DNA of 64,000 bases, taken from positions 3,596,001 through 3,660,000 of the forward strand of contig CAXXFH010000004.1 in assembly GCA_963677085.2 (NCBI GenBank), in the 5' to 3' direction. How positions within the stretch are numbered: position 1 is the first letter of the stretch; every line of letters starts with the position of its first letter. Below the pieces are notes generated by a model that ran no database searches, was not told the origin of the DNA, and saw only the letters and a list, made by a program, of their open reading frames with translations. Shown here in pieces: positions 41,211-48,728 of this stretch. Origin of the DNA: G963677085 sp963677085 (GTDB lineage Bacteria; Planctomycetota; Planctomycetia; Pirellulales; Thermoguttaceae). Position numbers and translations under genes: made by a program.

Positions 41211-43559
41211 ATGAGACGGCGATCCCCCCTTCTGAGTATTTTAATTGTCTGGGCGTTGATCTTTCAGATCGGTTGCCAGCCACAAATGCCGTTCTACCTG
41301 CACGAGGATGGCGATCTGTCGCACTACATCGATACGGCGACCGAGATCGACTATCCCGACCTTGAAGAGCCATCGCTGGCCGAGGCCGAAGAGGCATTGC
41401 GGCCGCTTTCGCTGCAGAATTCCAAACCAGAAGAGGTTTGGGATCTTCCGCTGGAGGAGGCGGTTCGAATTACGCTGGAAAACAGCAAGGTAATGCGGTC
41501 GATCGGTGGCCAGATCCAGGGTCCGCCCGACTTCATCGCCCAGAACCCCGAGTTGGTGCCCACGATCTACGATCCGGCGATCGTCGAAAGCGATCCTCGT
41601 TACGGTACCGAAGCGGCCCTTTCGGCCTTCGACGCCCAATTCAGCACGAGCGTCTTCTGGACCAAGGGCGACACGCCGCGGAACACCTACAGCTTCAGCG
41701 GTTCGTCGGCCGCGTTTCCCTCGGTGTTGCAGCAGGACACGGGTTCGTTTCAGGCGACAATCACCAAGTATGCGGCCACCGGTGGTCAATGGTCGATTGG
41801 CCACAACGTCGCCTACGATAAACAGAACACGTCGCGAATCTTCATGAGCGACTGGAATGTGAATCTGGAAGCCGAAATGCGGCAGCCCTTGTTGCAGGGG
41901 GCTGGTGTTCAGTTCAACCGCATCGCCGGGCCGGGAGCCATTCCTGGTTATAACAACGGTGTGATGATCGCCCGAATCAACACCGACATCGCATTGGCCG
42001 ACTTCGAGTCGGGCGTTCGCGATTTGGTAAACGACGTGGAGATCGCCTACTGGGAACTGTACTTTGCCTACCGCAACCTCGACACGGTGATTGCCGGTCG
42101 CGACAGTGCCTTGGAGACATGGCGGCGGATCTACGCGTTGTACGCCGTGAGTGCCCGAGGTGGTGAGGCCGAAAAAGAGGCCCAGGCTCGCGAGCAGTAC
42201 TTCCTCTTCCGCTCGTCGGTTGAGCAGTCTCTGAATGCCCTTTACGCAGCCGAGAGCAAGCTGCGTTACGTCCTGGGGTTAGCGTCCACCGATGGCCGGT
42301 TGATTCGTCCTTCCGACGAGCCGACCACCGCGGAAGTGGCCTTCGATTGGTACGATTCGTTGGCCGAGGCCCTTTGCCGCAGTTCCGAACTGCGAAACGA
42401 AAAATGGCTGGTCAAGCGACGCGAACTGGAACTGATCACTGCCAAAAACTACTTACTGCCGCGATTGGACGCCGTGGCCCGATACCGCTGGCTCGGTATG
42501 GGCGACGATCTGGCTAACTTGAACAACAAAACGGCAAGCCGTTTCGATAACGCCTACGAGTGTCTGACCACCGGCGATTTCCAGGAATGGGAGTTCGGTT
42601 TGGAATTGAGTATTCCGATCGGGTTCCGCAAGGAAATGGCCGGGGTACGCAACGCTCAGTTGTCTTTGGCTCGCGAACGGGCTCGCTTGCAAGAGGCCGA
42701 ACTGGAGGTCTCGCACCAGTTGGCCTACTCCATCCGCGACTTGGAAGCCAACTACGTATTGGCCCAGACCAACTTCAACCGTCGGGTAGCCGCCCAGCGA
42801 CAGGTCGAGGCAGTTTCGGCGGCCTACGAGACGGAAACGGTCACCCTGGACCTGCTCTTGGACGCTCAACGGCGTCTGGCTCAGGCCGAAAGTGACTTCT
42901 TCCGTACTGTGGTCGATTACAACAAATCGATTGCCAATGTCCACTACCGCAAGGGGTCCCTCTTGGAGTATAATGGCGTCCACTTGCAAGAGGGGCCGTG
43001 GCCGGCGAAGGCCTACTTCGACGCCCGACGGCGTGCCCGGGCCCGCGACGCCTCGAGCTTCCTCGACTACGGCTATACCCGACCGAAGGTCATCAGCCGT
43101 GGGAGTTACGAGCAGCACGGGGGTGTTGGGCCGATGATGATCGAGTCGGGCGAGCAGAGCGGCCTTGAGGTTGTCCCCGCTCCCGAACCGATGCCGGCCG
43201 ACGGTGCCGGTACGCTCGACGAGCCCGCGCCACCGGTGCCCGAGCCGCAGGCGGCCGTTATCCGCGAGAGCGACGCGGGCTGGGCCCAGGTGGAATCGAC
43301 CGGCTCGGGCAGTGCTCGGCAGGCGTCGGCCGCGGACTCGGCAAACGCTGTTGTTCCGGTAAGCTACGAGCAACCGCTTGCACGCAAGATTCGAGAGAAA
43401 GTGGCCGCGACGACCAAGGCGGCCGGAAAGACATCGTCCGGCAGTTCGTCCGGTTGGACCCGATCATCGCATACCAGCAACCGCCATGAGTCCGAGTCGA
43501 ATCCATCGGCTGCTGCAACTGATCGGTCTACTCCAGGGTGGACGGGGGTACAACGTTGA
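41211..43559 (+). CDS. TolC-family outer-membrane channel lipoprotein
   Basis: 782 aa. Lipoprotein signal with Cys in LIFQIGC. TolC-type helical repeats follow (LVNDVEIAYWELYFAYRNLD; AELEVSHQLAYSIRDLEANY; LDLLLDAQRRLAQAESDFFR). These build the trimeric export duct that works with an inner-membrane pump and adaptor, neither of which is adjacent. It is about 300 residues longer than usual: an N-terminal extension and a 180-residue Pro/Glu/Ser-rich tail. Its 3' end overlaps the WYL regulator by 74 bases in another frame. Confidence 0.85.
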   Translation: MRRRSPLLSILIVWALIFQIGCQPQMPFYLHEDGDLSHYIDTATEIDYPDLEEPSLAEAEEALRPLSLQNSKPEEVWDLPLEEAVRITLENSKVMRSIGGQIQGPPDFIAQNPELVPTIYDPAIVESDPRYGTEAALSAFDAQFSTSVFWTKGDTPRNTYSFSGSSAAFPSVLQQDTGSFQATITKYAATGGQWSIGHNVAYDKQNTSRIFMSDWNVNLEAEMRQPLLQGAGVQFNRIAGPGAIPGYNNGVMIARINTDIALADFESGVRDLVNDVEIAYWELYFAYRNLDTVIAGRDSALETWRRIYALYAVSARGGEAEKEAQAREQYFLFRSSVEQSLNALYAAESKLRYVLGLASTDGRLIRPSDEPTTAEVAFDWYDSLAEALCRSSELRNEKWLVKRRELELITAKNYLLPRLDAVARYRWLGMGDDLANLNNKTASRFDNAYECLTTGDFQEWEFGLELSIPIGFRKEMAGVRNAQLSLARERARLQEAELEVSHQLAYSIRDLEANYVLAQTNFNRRVAAQRQVEAVSAAYETETVTLDLLLDAQRRLAQAESDFFRTVVDYNKSIANVHYRKGSLLEYNGVHLQEGPWPAKAYFDARRRARARDASSFLDYGYTRPKVISRGSYEQHGGVGPMMIESGEQSGLEVVPAPEPMPADGAGTLDEPAPPVPEPQAAVIRESDAGWAQVESTGSGSARQASAADSANAVVPVSYEQPLARKIREKVAATTKAAGKTSSGSSSGWTRSSHTSNRHESESNPSAAATDRSTPGWTGVQR

Positions 43560-44481
43560 CGCCCTTTCTCGGGAGTGCGAGGTCAGCCGGCGGACAATCT
43601 TTCGCGACCTCGAACTGCTGCGGCAAGCGGGCATTCCGCTGGTCTACAACGAGATGCAGCGCGGCTACCGGATGGAAGGTAGCCGGCTGCTGCCGCCGAC
43701 GAACTTCACGCCGGAAGAGGCCCTGTCGCTGATTGTCCTCTGCCAGGAATTGGGCAACCACAGCGGCCTGCCGTTCTTTGCCCCGGCACGAAACGCCGCC
43801 ATGAAGCTGGAGAGCAGTTTGCCGGCTCGTCTGCGTGATTACCTTCGCGGCACGGTCGACGCCGTGCAGATCCAGCCGCCTCCGAACAACAGCCTGGCCG
43901 TTCACAAGCCGGTGTTCGACCAGTTTCTCGAAGCCGTGGCGTCGCGGCAGTGTGTGCGGATTCGGTACAACAGCTACACCGAATGGGAGCAGATCTGCAC
44001 CCGGCTGAGTCCCTATCGCTTGCTGTTCAGCCGTCGCAGTTGGTACGTCATCGGCCGCTCGTCGTTGCATCGAGCCACGCGGACGTTCAATCTCAGTCGG
44101 GTGGCCGACGCCGAGTTGTTGGAAGACACCTACGAAATCCCGGCCGGCTTTTCCATCGACCGCTACCTCCGCAACGCCTGGCACCTGATCCCGGAGCCGG
44201 GCACGGACAGCGAGGTGGTTGTGCGTTTCAGCAAGATGGTCGCCCAGAACGTGGCCGAAGTCACCTGGCACAAGACGCAAAAGCTAACGTTCAACGACGA
44301 CGGCACGCTCGACTTTCGGGTGAAAGTCTCAGGGCTTAACGAGATTTCCTGGTGGATCCTCGGCTACGGCGACCAGGCCGAGGTCATCCGGCCCACGGCC
44401 TTGCGCAACACGGTGGCCGAGTGTGCCCAACGGATGGTTGAGCGGTATAATGGGCATAGAGGGTCAACTCTTGACACTTGA
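43486..44481 (+). CDS. HTH-WYL transcriptional regulator (YafY/DeoR-like)
   Basis: 331 aa. N-terminal winged HTH (VDALSRECEVSRRTIFRDLE), central WYL domain (QCVRIRYNSYTEWEQICTRL, SRRSWYVIGRSS) and a C-terminal WCX-like part. WYL proteins bind nucleotides or nucleic acid and often respond to DNA stress or phage. The ATG at 43486 follows CAGCAACCGCC and gives the standard N-terminus. The last codons (GSTLDT, stop) lie inside a REP palindrome (44461-44482). Confidence 0.9.
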   Translation: MSPSRIHRLLQLIGLLQGGRGYNVDALSRECEVSRRTIFRDLELLRQAGIPLVYNEMQRGYRMEGSRLLPPTNFTPEEALSLIVLCQELGNHSGLPFFAPARNAAMKLESSLPARLRDYLRGTVDAVQIQPPPNNSLAVHKPVFDQFLEAVASRQCVRIRYNSYTEWEQICTRLSPYRLLFSRRSWYVIGRSSLHRATRTFNLSRVADAELLEDTYEIPAGFSIDRYLRNAWHLIPEPGTDSEVVVRFSKMVAQNVAEVTWHKTQKLTFNDDGTLDFRVKVSGLNEISWWILGYGDQAEVIRPTALRNTVAECAQRMVERYNGHRGSTLDT

Positions 44482-44482
44482 C
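44461..44482 (+). repeat. RAYT-associated REP sequence, copy R1
   Basis: GGGTCAACTCTTGACACTTGAC with the dyad GTCAA-CTC-TTGAC. It provides the stop codon of the WYL regulator gene. Confidence 0.65.
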
Positions 44483-44493
44483 GCAAATTCACC

Positions 44494-45393
44494 CTACGGC
44501 CGAAGTAGCTGCTCGCGCACGAACGTGTTGGCCCGTTCAGTCACTTGCGGGCCGGCTCCGGCAACGCCGTGATGGGCGCCCTCGATGATAACCAGTTCGG
44601 TTTTCACTCCGGCGTTTTTCAGCCGCTCGTACATGTTGCGGGCATGCTGCAAGGGCACGATGTCGTCTTTGTCGCCATGGACTTGCATGACCGGCGGATC
44701 ATCGTGGCTGACGAAGCTGATCGGCGATACGTCTTGCTTTGCCTCGGCGTCCAACTCATCAGCGGGCGTGCCCGGTTTGTAGCCGATCAACTGGCGGTAG
44801 GCCGGGTGTTTGTGTTCCAGTTTGCCGAGCAGCGACCAGTCGGTAGGGCCGGCAAAACTCACGGCACACGCCACGCGCGACGATTGGCGTTTCACGGGAT
44901 CTTCCGACTTCGCATCGGCCACGTCATCGTGCAAGGCGACCCATAGCGACAGATGCCCGCCCGCCGAGCCGCCGGTGACTCCGATGCGTTGCGGATCGAT
45001 ATTCCAGGCCGCCGCGTTGTGGCGAACAAACTGGATTGCTCGCAGGCAGTCGTTTACCTGGGCCGGATGCGGGGCCACGTCGGTAAAGCGATATTCGACC
45101 GCCACGACCGAAAGCCAACCCTGACGCACTGCTTCGGCCAGCCAGCCCGGGATGTGGTTCTTCGAGCCGGCTCGCCACCCGCCGCCGTGGATGAAGACCA
45201 TGGCCGGCAGCGGTTTGTCCGACTTGGCGAGATAAACGTCCAACTTCTGGGCGGCATGGGCGTTGTCGTACGCGACGTCTTTGTGGGTCGCGGAGAACTC
45301 GGCCGACTGAGCCAGGGCAGACAAAGAAACCGGCGCAAGCAAGCACGCCACAAGAGCCAGGGCCATGGAGAAGAAGCGTTTCAGGGCGTTCAT
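44494..45393 (-). CDS. Secreted alpha/beta-hydrolase (BD-FAE/esterase type)
   Basis: 299 aa. Signal peptide (SMALALVACLLAPVSLSALA). Oxyanion-hole FIHGGGWRAG, nucleophile elbow GVTGGSAGGHLSLW, acid/His blocks HGDKDDIVPLQH and EGAHHGVAG. It is probably a carboxylesterase active on acylated sugars. The start is at 45393 (MNALKRF) or a few Met codons earlier, up to 45408. Confidence 0.88.
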   Translation of the reverse strand: MNALKRFFSMALALVACLLAPVSLSALAQSAEFSATHKDVAYDNAHAAQKLDVYLAKSDKPLPAMVFIHGGGWRAGSKNHIPGWLAEAVRQGWLSVVAVEYRFTDVAPHPAQVNDCLRAIQFVRHNAAAWNIDPQRIGVTGGSAGGHLSLWVALHDDVADAKSEDPVKRQSSRVACAVSFAGPTDWSLLGKLEHKHPAYRQLIGYKPGTPADELDAEAKQDVSPISFVSHDDPPVMQVHGDKDDIVPLQHARNMYERLKNAGVKTELVIIEGAHHGVAGAGPQVTERANTFVREQLLRP

Positions 45394-45500
45394 CATTGTC
45401 ATCGTCATTTTTCATCATCCTTTTGCTGACATGGTGCGAGGCGCGTGTCTCATCAGGTTCCATTAGAATCAACGGAGGCCTCGCGGTCAACTTTTGGTGC

Positions 45501-46040
45501 TTACTCGTCATTCATCATTGCCTGCTTGGCACGTTCGAATGCTGCTTGTTCCGGAGGCGTCATTGGTTTCTTGAAATGCATACGCTCGACGTCTTTCTTG
45601 GTGACATCTCTTTCCTCTTTGAAGTACAAGCCCACATTGGCGATTTTGTCCCGGTCGGGCGAATCGTCGCCGTAGTCCACTCCGATAGTTTCGCCGTCTT
45701 CTATCCAGAAGACGTTTTCGGGGCGGGCGAAACCTGCGTGCAGATGGATGAGAACCTCCTTGTCGCCACGGCGGACACGCAAGTTGGTAGACACCCCCGT
45801 TTGCATCAGCCACGCCTCGCTTCGTCCGTCGGCCGAGCGGATCGTGTGGCTTCGCACGCCAAACGTGTACGGGAGGGCCACGTAATACCACGCCGCGGTC
45901 AGCAGAATCAGCCCAACCGACAACCAATAGCCCCGGCCTTTGCAGAAGGCTCGAAGGAGAAGGCCTACTCCAGCAATACCACACAGAGCCCAACTCCAAA
46001 TCAAGACCAGGGTTGCCAGCACAAGGAAGATGGCTTGCAT
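45501..46040 (-). CDS. Hypothetical membrane protein
   Basis: 179 aa. Two N-terminal helices (LVLATLVLIWSWALCGIAGV; YWLSVGLILLTAAWYYVALP), then a soluble domain (LRVRRGDKEVLIHLHAGFAR, VFWIEDGETIGVDYGDD). No family recognised. It is flanked by REP copies and could be lineage-specific. Confidence 0.55.
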   Translation of the reverse strand: MQAIFLVLATLVLIWSWALCGIAGVGLLLRAFCKGRGYWLSVGLILLTAAWYYVALPYTFGVRSHTIRSADGRSEAWLMQTGVSTNLRVRRGDKEVLIHLHAGFARPENVFWIEDGETIGVDYGDDSPDRDKIANVGLYFKEERDVTKKDVERMHFKKPMTPPEQAAFERAKQAMMNDE

Positions 46041-46165
46041 TGCGAAACCTGTTCTATCTGGATCGCGGGCAAGAACCGTGTCGGCTGGGGTGCGTATCGA
46101 CCCAAAACGAAGAAACGTTTTTCAGCTCCGAGCGGCAGTACTTCGGGCGCCCACGGGCGGCTCGA

Positions 46166-46188
46166 GTGTCAAGAATCAAGAGTTGACC
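46166..46188 (-). repeat. RAYT-associated REP sequence, copy R2
   Basis: GTGTCAAGAATCAAGAGTTGACC; the dyad GTCAA/TTGAC is kept with an insertion. Lies just upstream of the 45501-46040 gene. Confidence 0.5.
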
Positions 46189-46268
46189 GCGGTTTTTCCC
46201 TGGCAAAGCCAGTGGCACACGATTTCAGTTTCTTTGAGCAGTGCCACCCCGCCTATTATCAACAGGAT

Positions 46269-46919
46269 CTATCTAATTTGTCGTCCGACTAACACCAATC
46301 GAACGCAACCTCCAATCAGAACCCACAACATGGCCAAAAAAAACACCCCACACGCCAAGTGGAGCCCCGCCGTAACACCCACAGCAAGTAGCCCGGCCCA
46401 AGCGAAGACCAACATGAACACTGTTTTCAGCCTGAACTGAGGGGGCGACCAAACCGTCTCCTTCCGTTCCTTCACCCTTGTCGCCGTATCGTTTTCCTCC
46501 TCGATTTCTTCTTTCTCGTCCGAATAACTATCGCTGGACTCATATTCTTTTCGCGACAAATGTTGGGATACGGCGTTTCTGCCTTGGCTTGTGTACCTGT
46601 GGACTATCTGCCGTACAATGTATCCGCCACCGGCTGCACTGAGTCCCATCCCAAGGCTACCGACGGCAATGCCCTTAACGGCATCAGTCCCCACAACGTA
46701 AAGCACGACGCATCGAAAACAGTATGCTGCGACAGCGCACCGCATTAGGTAGGACCACGACCAGCGTCCCTGCCAGAAAAGCAGTGAGGAAGATGCGGCG
46801 CCAACGAGAATCACACCTGCATCAAACTCCAGGTAGGGGCTGTGCCATACCGTAATGCATCCTACGGTACACACAAGTAGAGCGTCTACGGTCGGAACGA
46901 CTTGATGTAACGACGGCAT
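46269..46919 (-). CDS. Hypothetical membrane protein
   Basis: 216 aa with about five hydrophobic segments. A charged cytoplasmic loop (SYSDEKEEIEEENDTATRVK) separates the first and last pairs of helices. No family recognised. It lies between REP-flanked genes; codon use looks coding, as the frame is open throughout on one strand. Confidence 0.5.
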   Translation of the reverse strand: MPSLHQVVPTVDALLVCTVGCITVWHSPYLEFDAGVILVGAASSSLLFWQGRWSWSYLMRCAVAAYCFRCVVLYVVGTDAVKGIAVGSLGMGLSAAGGGYIVRQIVHRYTSQGRNAVSQHLSRKEYESSDSYSDEKEEIEEENDTATRVKERKETVWSPPQFRLKTVFMLVFAWAGLLAVGVTAGLHLACGVFFLAMLWVLIGGCVRLVLVGRQIR

Positions 46920-46971
46920 GATGTCTGCCTCGCAGGATCATTCGATTCCAGGATTCCAGCCAGGGATTCCA

Positions 46972-46996
46972 GGGTCAACCCTTGACTCTTGACACC
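46972..46996 (+). repeat. RAYT-associated REP sequence, copy R3 (3' side of the RAYT gene)
   Basis: GGGTCAACCCTTGACTCTTGACACC without a break, a slightly expanded REP. With R4 it flanks the RAYT gene as inverted repeats. It includes the last codons of the gene. Confidence 0.6.
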
Positions 46997-47934
46997 TGCT
47001 CCGCCAGTTGCTTCAGTTTCCGGGCGAGTTGCCGATCTTCGGCGGCTCGGGCTTCGAGGCGTTTTACGACGCGGTGTACGCCGCTGCCGTCGCGGTAGCC
47101 GTATTGCTCGGCAACGTGCGTCATGCGTTGCCCGCCGAGGCGAATCCGGAGCCAAATCGCCAGCCGGTGGTCGGTCTGCTCGGCGGCTAGCCGGTCGATC
47201 GCGTCGCCGACGGCCGCGGCACCCGCCCGGCGCGACCATCGAATCTCCTCGGCGTGTTCCGACTTGGCCAGCAGGCCGTTGACCTTTCCGAAAAGTGTCT
47301 CGCTGCCCAGCACCAGCCCGCCGCGGAGGTCGTCCCAGGGCGACGGCAGCACGTGGCCAAACGCTTGGGCGATCTGCCGGCGATACTCGGCCTGGGCCGC
47401 CGGTCGCGTTCGGCCGAAGTAGCTGAGCCAGTCGGTGCACAGCCACTCGGGCGGTTTGGTATTTGCCAAGCCTGCATAGGCCCGATGGCTGCTCCAGCGG
47501 AAGTTCGACAGCTCGGCCCGGCGATCGGGAGGGACTGGCCGGCGTTTGTTTTTGGGTCGGACGGGATTGAGGTGGATATATTGGATGAGTTGCTGGGCGT
47601 AGAGATCGGCCTCGACGAGTTGGGCCTTGAAGCGGCCTTGGAAGAGGTGCCCGCTGCGTTCGTGCCGGCGGTTGAAGCGGATGCTGTAGGTCGTCTGCAA
47701 CCAGCCGGCTGCAACGGTCAGGTTCGCCCGGGGCGTTTCCAACAGCAGGTGGTAATGGTTCGGCATGAGGCAATAGGCGTGGCACACTAGGCCGAATCGC
47801 TCGGTTGCCTCCCCGAGCGTTTCAAGAAACCGCTGCCGGTCGCTCACGTCGCGATAGATCTCTCTCCGCTCGTTCCCCCGCGCGGTAACGTGGTAAACGG
47901 CGCCGTCGAATTCAACTCGGATGGGTCTTGCCAT
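46975..47934 (-). CDS. REP-associated tyrosine transposase (RAYT, Y1/HUH)
   Basis: 319 aa. N-terminal Y1_Tnp domain: MARPIRVEFDGAVYHVTARG, HUH motif in YCLMPNHYHLLLE, catalytic Tyr in AQQLIQYIHLNPVR, SSHRAYAG. The C-terminal half adds a DnaA-type HTH-like segment (RMTHVAEQYGYRDGSGVHRV). RAYTs are single-copy host-resident transposases thought to spread REP palindromes. Here it is flanked by inverted REP copies R3 and R4. The start at 47934 is standard for the family. Confidence 0.9.
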   Translation of the reverse strand: MARPIRVEFDGAVYHVTARGNERREIYRDVSDRQRFLETLGEATERFGLVCHAYCLMPNHYHLLLETPRANLTVAAGWLQTTYSIRFNRRHERSGHLFQGRFKAQLVEADLYAQQLIQYIHLNPVRPKNKRRPVPPDRRAELSNFRWSSHRAYAGLANTKPPEWLCTDWLSYFGRTRPAAQAEYRRQIAQAFGHVLPSPWDDLRGGLVLGSETLFGKVNGLLAKSEHAEEIRWSRRAGAAAVGDAIDRLAAEQTDHRLAIWLRIRLGGQRMTHVAEQYGYRDGSGVHRVVKRLEARAAEDRQLARKLKQLAEQVSRVKG

Positions 47935-47962
47935 GGCGATGATTGTTGCATGGTAAGAGTGG

Positions 47963-47981
47963 GGTGTCAAGAGTTGACCCC
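47963..47981 (-). repeat. RAYT-associated REP sequence, copy R4 (5' side of the RAYT gene)
   Basis: GGTGTCAAGAGTTGACCCC with the perfect dyad GTCAA-GAG-TTGAC. A decayed relative (GTCGAGAGTTGATCC) follows at about 48000-48014. Confidence 0.65.
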
Positions 47982-48119
47982 TACTCCCCAAAGTCCTATG
48001 TCGAGAGTTGATCCTGAGTCCCTAAGCGGTTGGACAACAAAAAGAAAAACCACTCCCCCGCATGCGACGCTCGGGGAAGTGGTAAAAGAAACGGTATCGT
48101 ATGGAAACGCTGAGAGTGG

Positions 48120-48629
48120 CTACGCCGCGGCAACTGCCGTTGCGAGGGCTTCCTCTTCCTGTCCCAGAATTTTGTCAATGTCGAGAAGGATCAGCAGTTG
48201 TTTGTCCAGTTTAACGAGGCCATTGAGGTACTCGTTCCCCAAACCGGCAACTGTGGGTGGGGGCGGGGCGATCTGGTCTTGCGAGATCCGCAACACCTCG
48301 TCGACGCCGTCTACGATGATGCCGACAGTCTGATTGCCGACTTGCATTACCATGATTCGTTTGTCGTGAGTTTGTTCACTCTCGGGTAATCCAAACAGGC
48401 CACGCAGGTCGATGACGGGAAGTACGTTGCTGCGGAGGTTGATGAGACCCTCCACGTAGTGGGGCGTTTGCGGGACGCGTGTGATGTCGCACATCAGGAT
48501 GATTTCACGGACCTTCGTAATGGCCACGCCAAACGTTTCGTCGGCCAAATGAAAGCTGACCAGTTGTATCGTGCCGGCAACTTTCGCATGGCCGCCTTCC
48601 TGCAAGTTTTCTCGGAGTGTGGTGGACAT
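48120..48629 (-). CDS. cheW: CheW-type chemotaxis coupling protein
   Basis: 169 aa: LVSFHLADETFGVAITKVRE, VPQTPHYVEGLINLRSNVLP (the conserved NLR) and VIDLRGLFGLPE. It couples chemoreceptors to CheA. It lies 100 bases downstream of the receptor gene on the same strand. No cheA in the window. Confidence 0.93.
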   Translation of the reverse strand: MSTTLRENLQEGGHAKVAGTIQLVSFHLADETFGVAITKVREIILMCDITRVPQTPHYVEGLINLRSNVLPVIDLRGLFGLPESEQTHDKRIMVMQVGNQTVGIIVDGVDEVLRISQDQIAPPPPTVAGLGNEYLNGLVKLDKQLLILLDIDKILGQEEEALATAVAAA

Positions 48630-48728
48630 CGTATATTCCTCGGTTGGGTACGTGTGGGCAAGACGAGGCCGAGGCGAGATCGCCCAGTAATAGCAATCCC
48701 GCCGTCGGCCTTAGGAGAGTGCGTCGAG

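Noticed and set aside
46886..47785. A 299-codon minus-strand frame overlapping the RAYT gene.
   Set aside because: Arg/Pro-rich shadow of the transposase frame.
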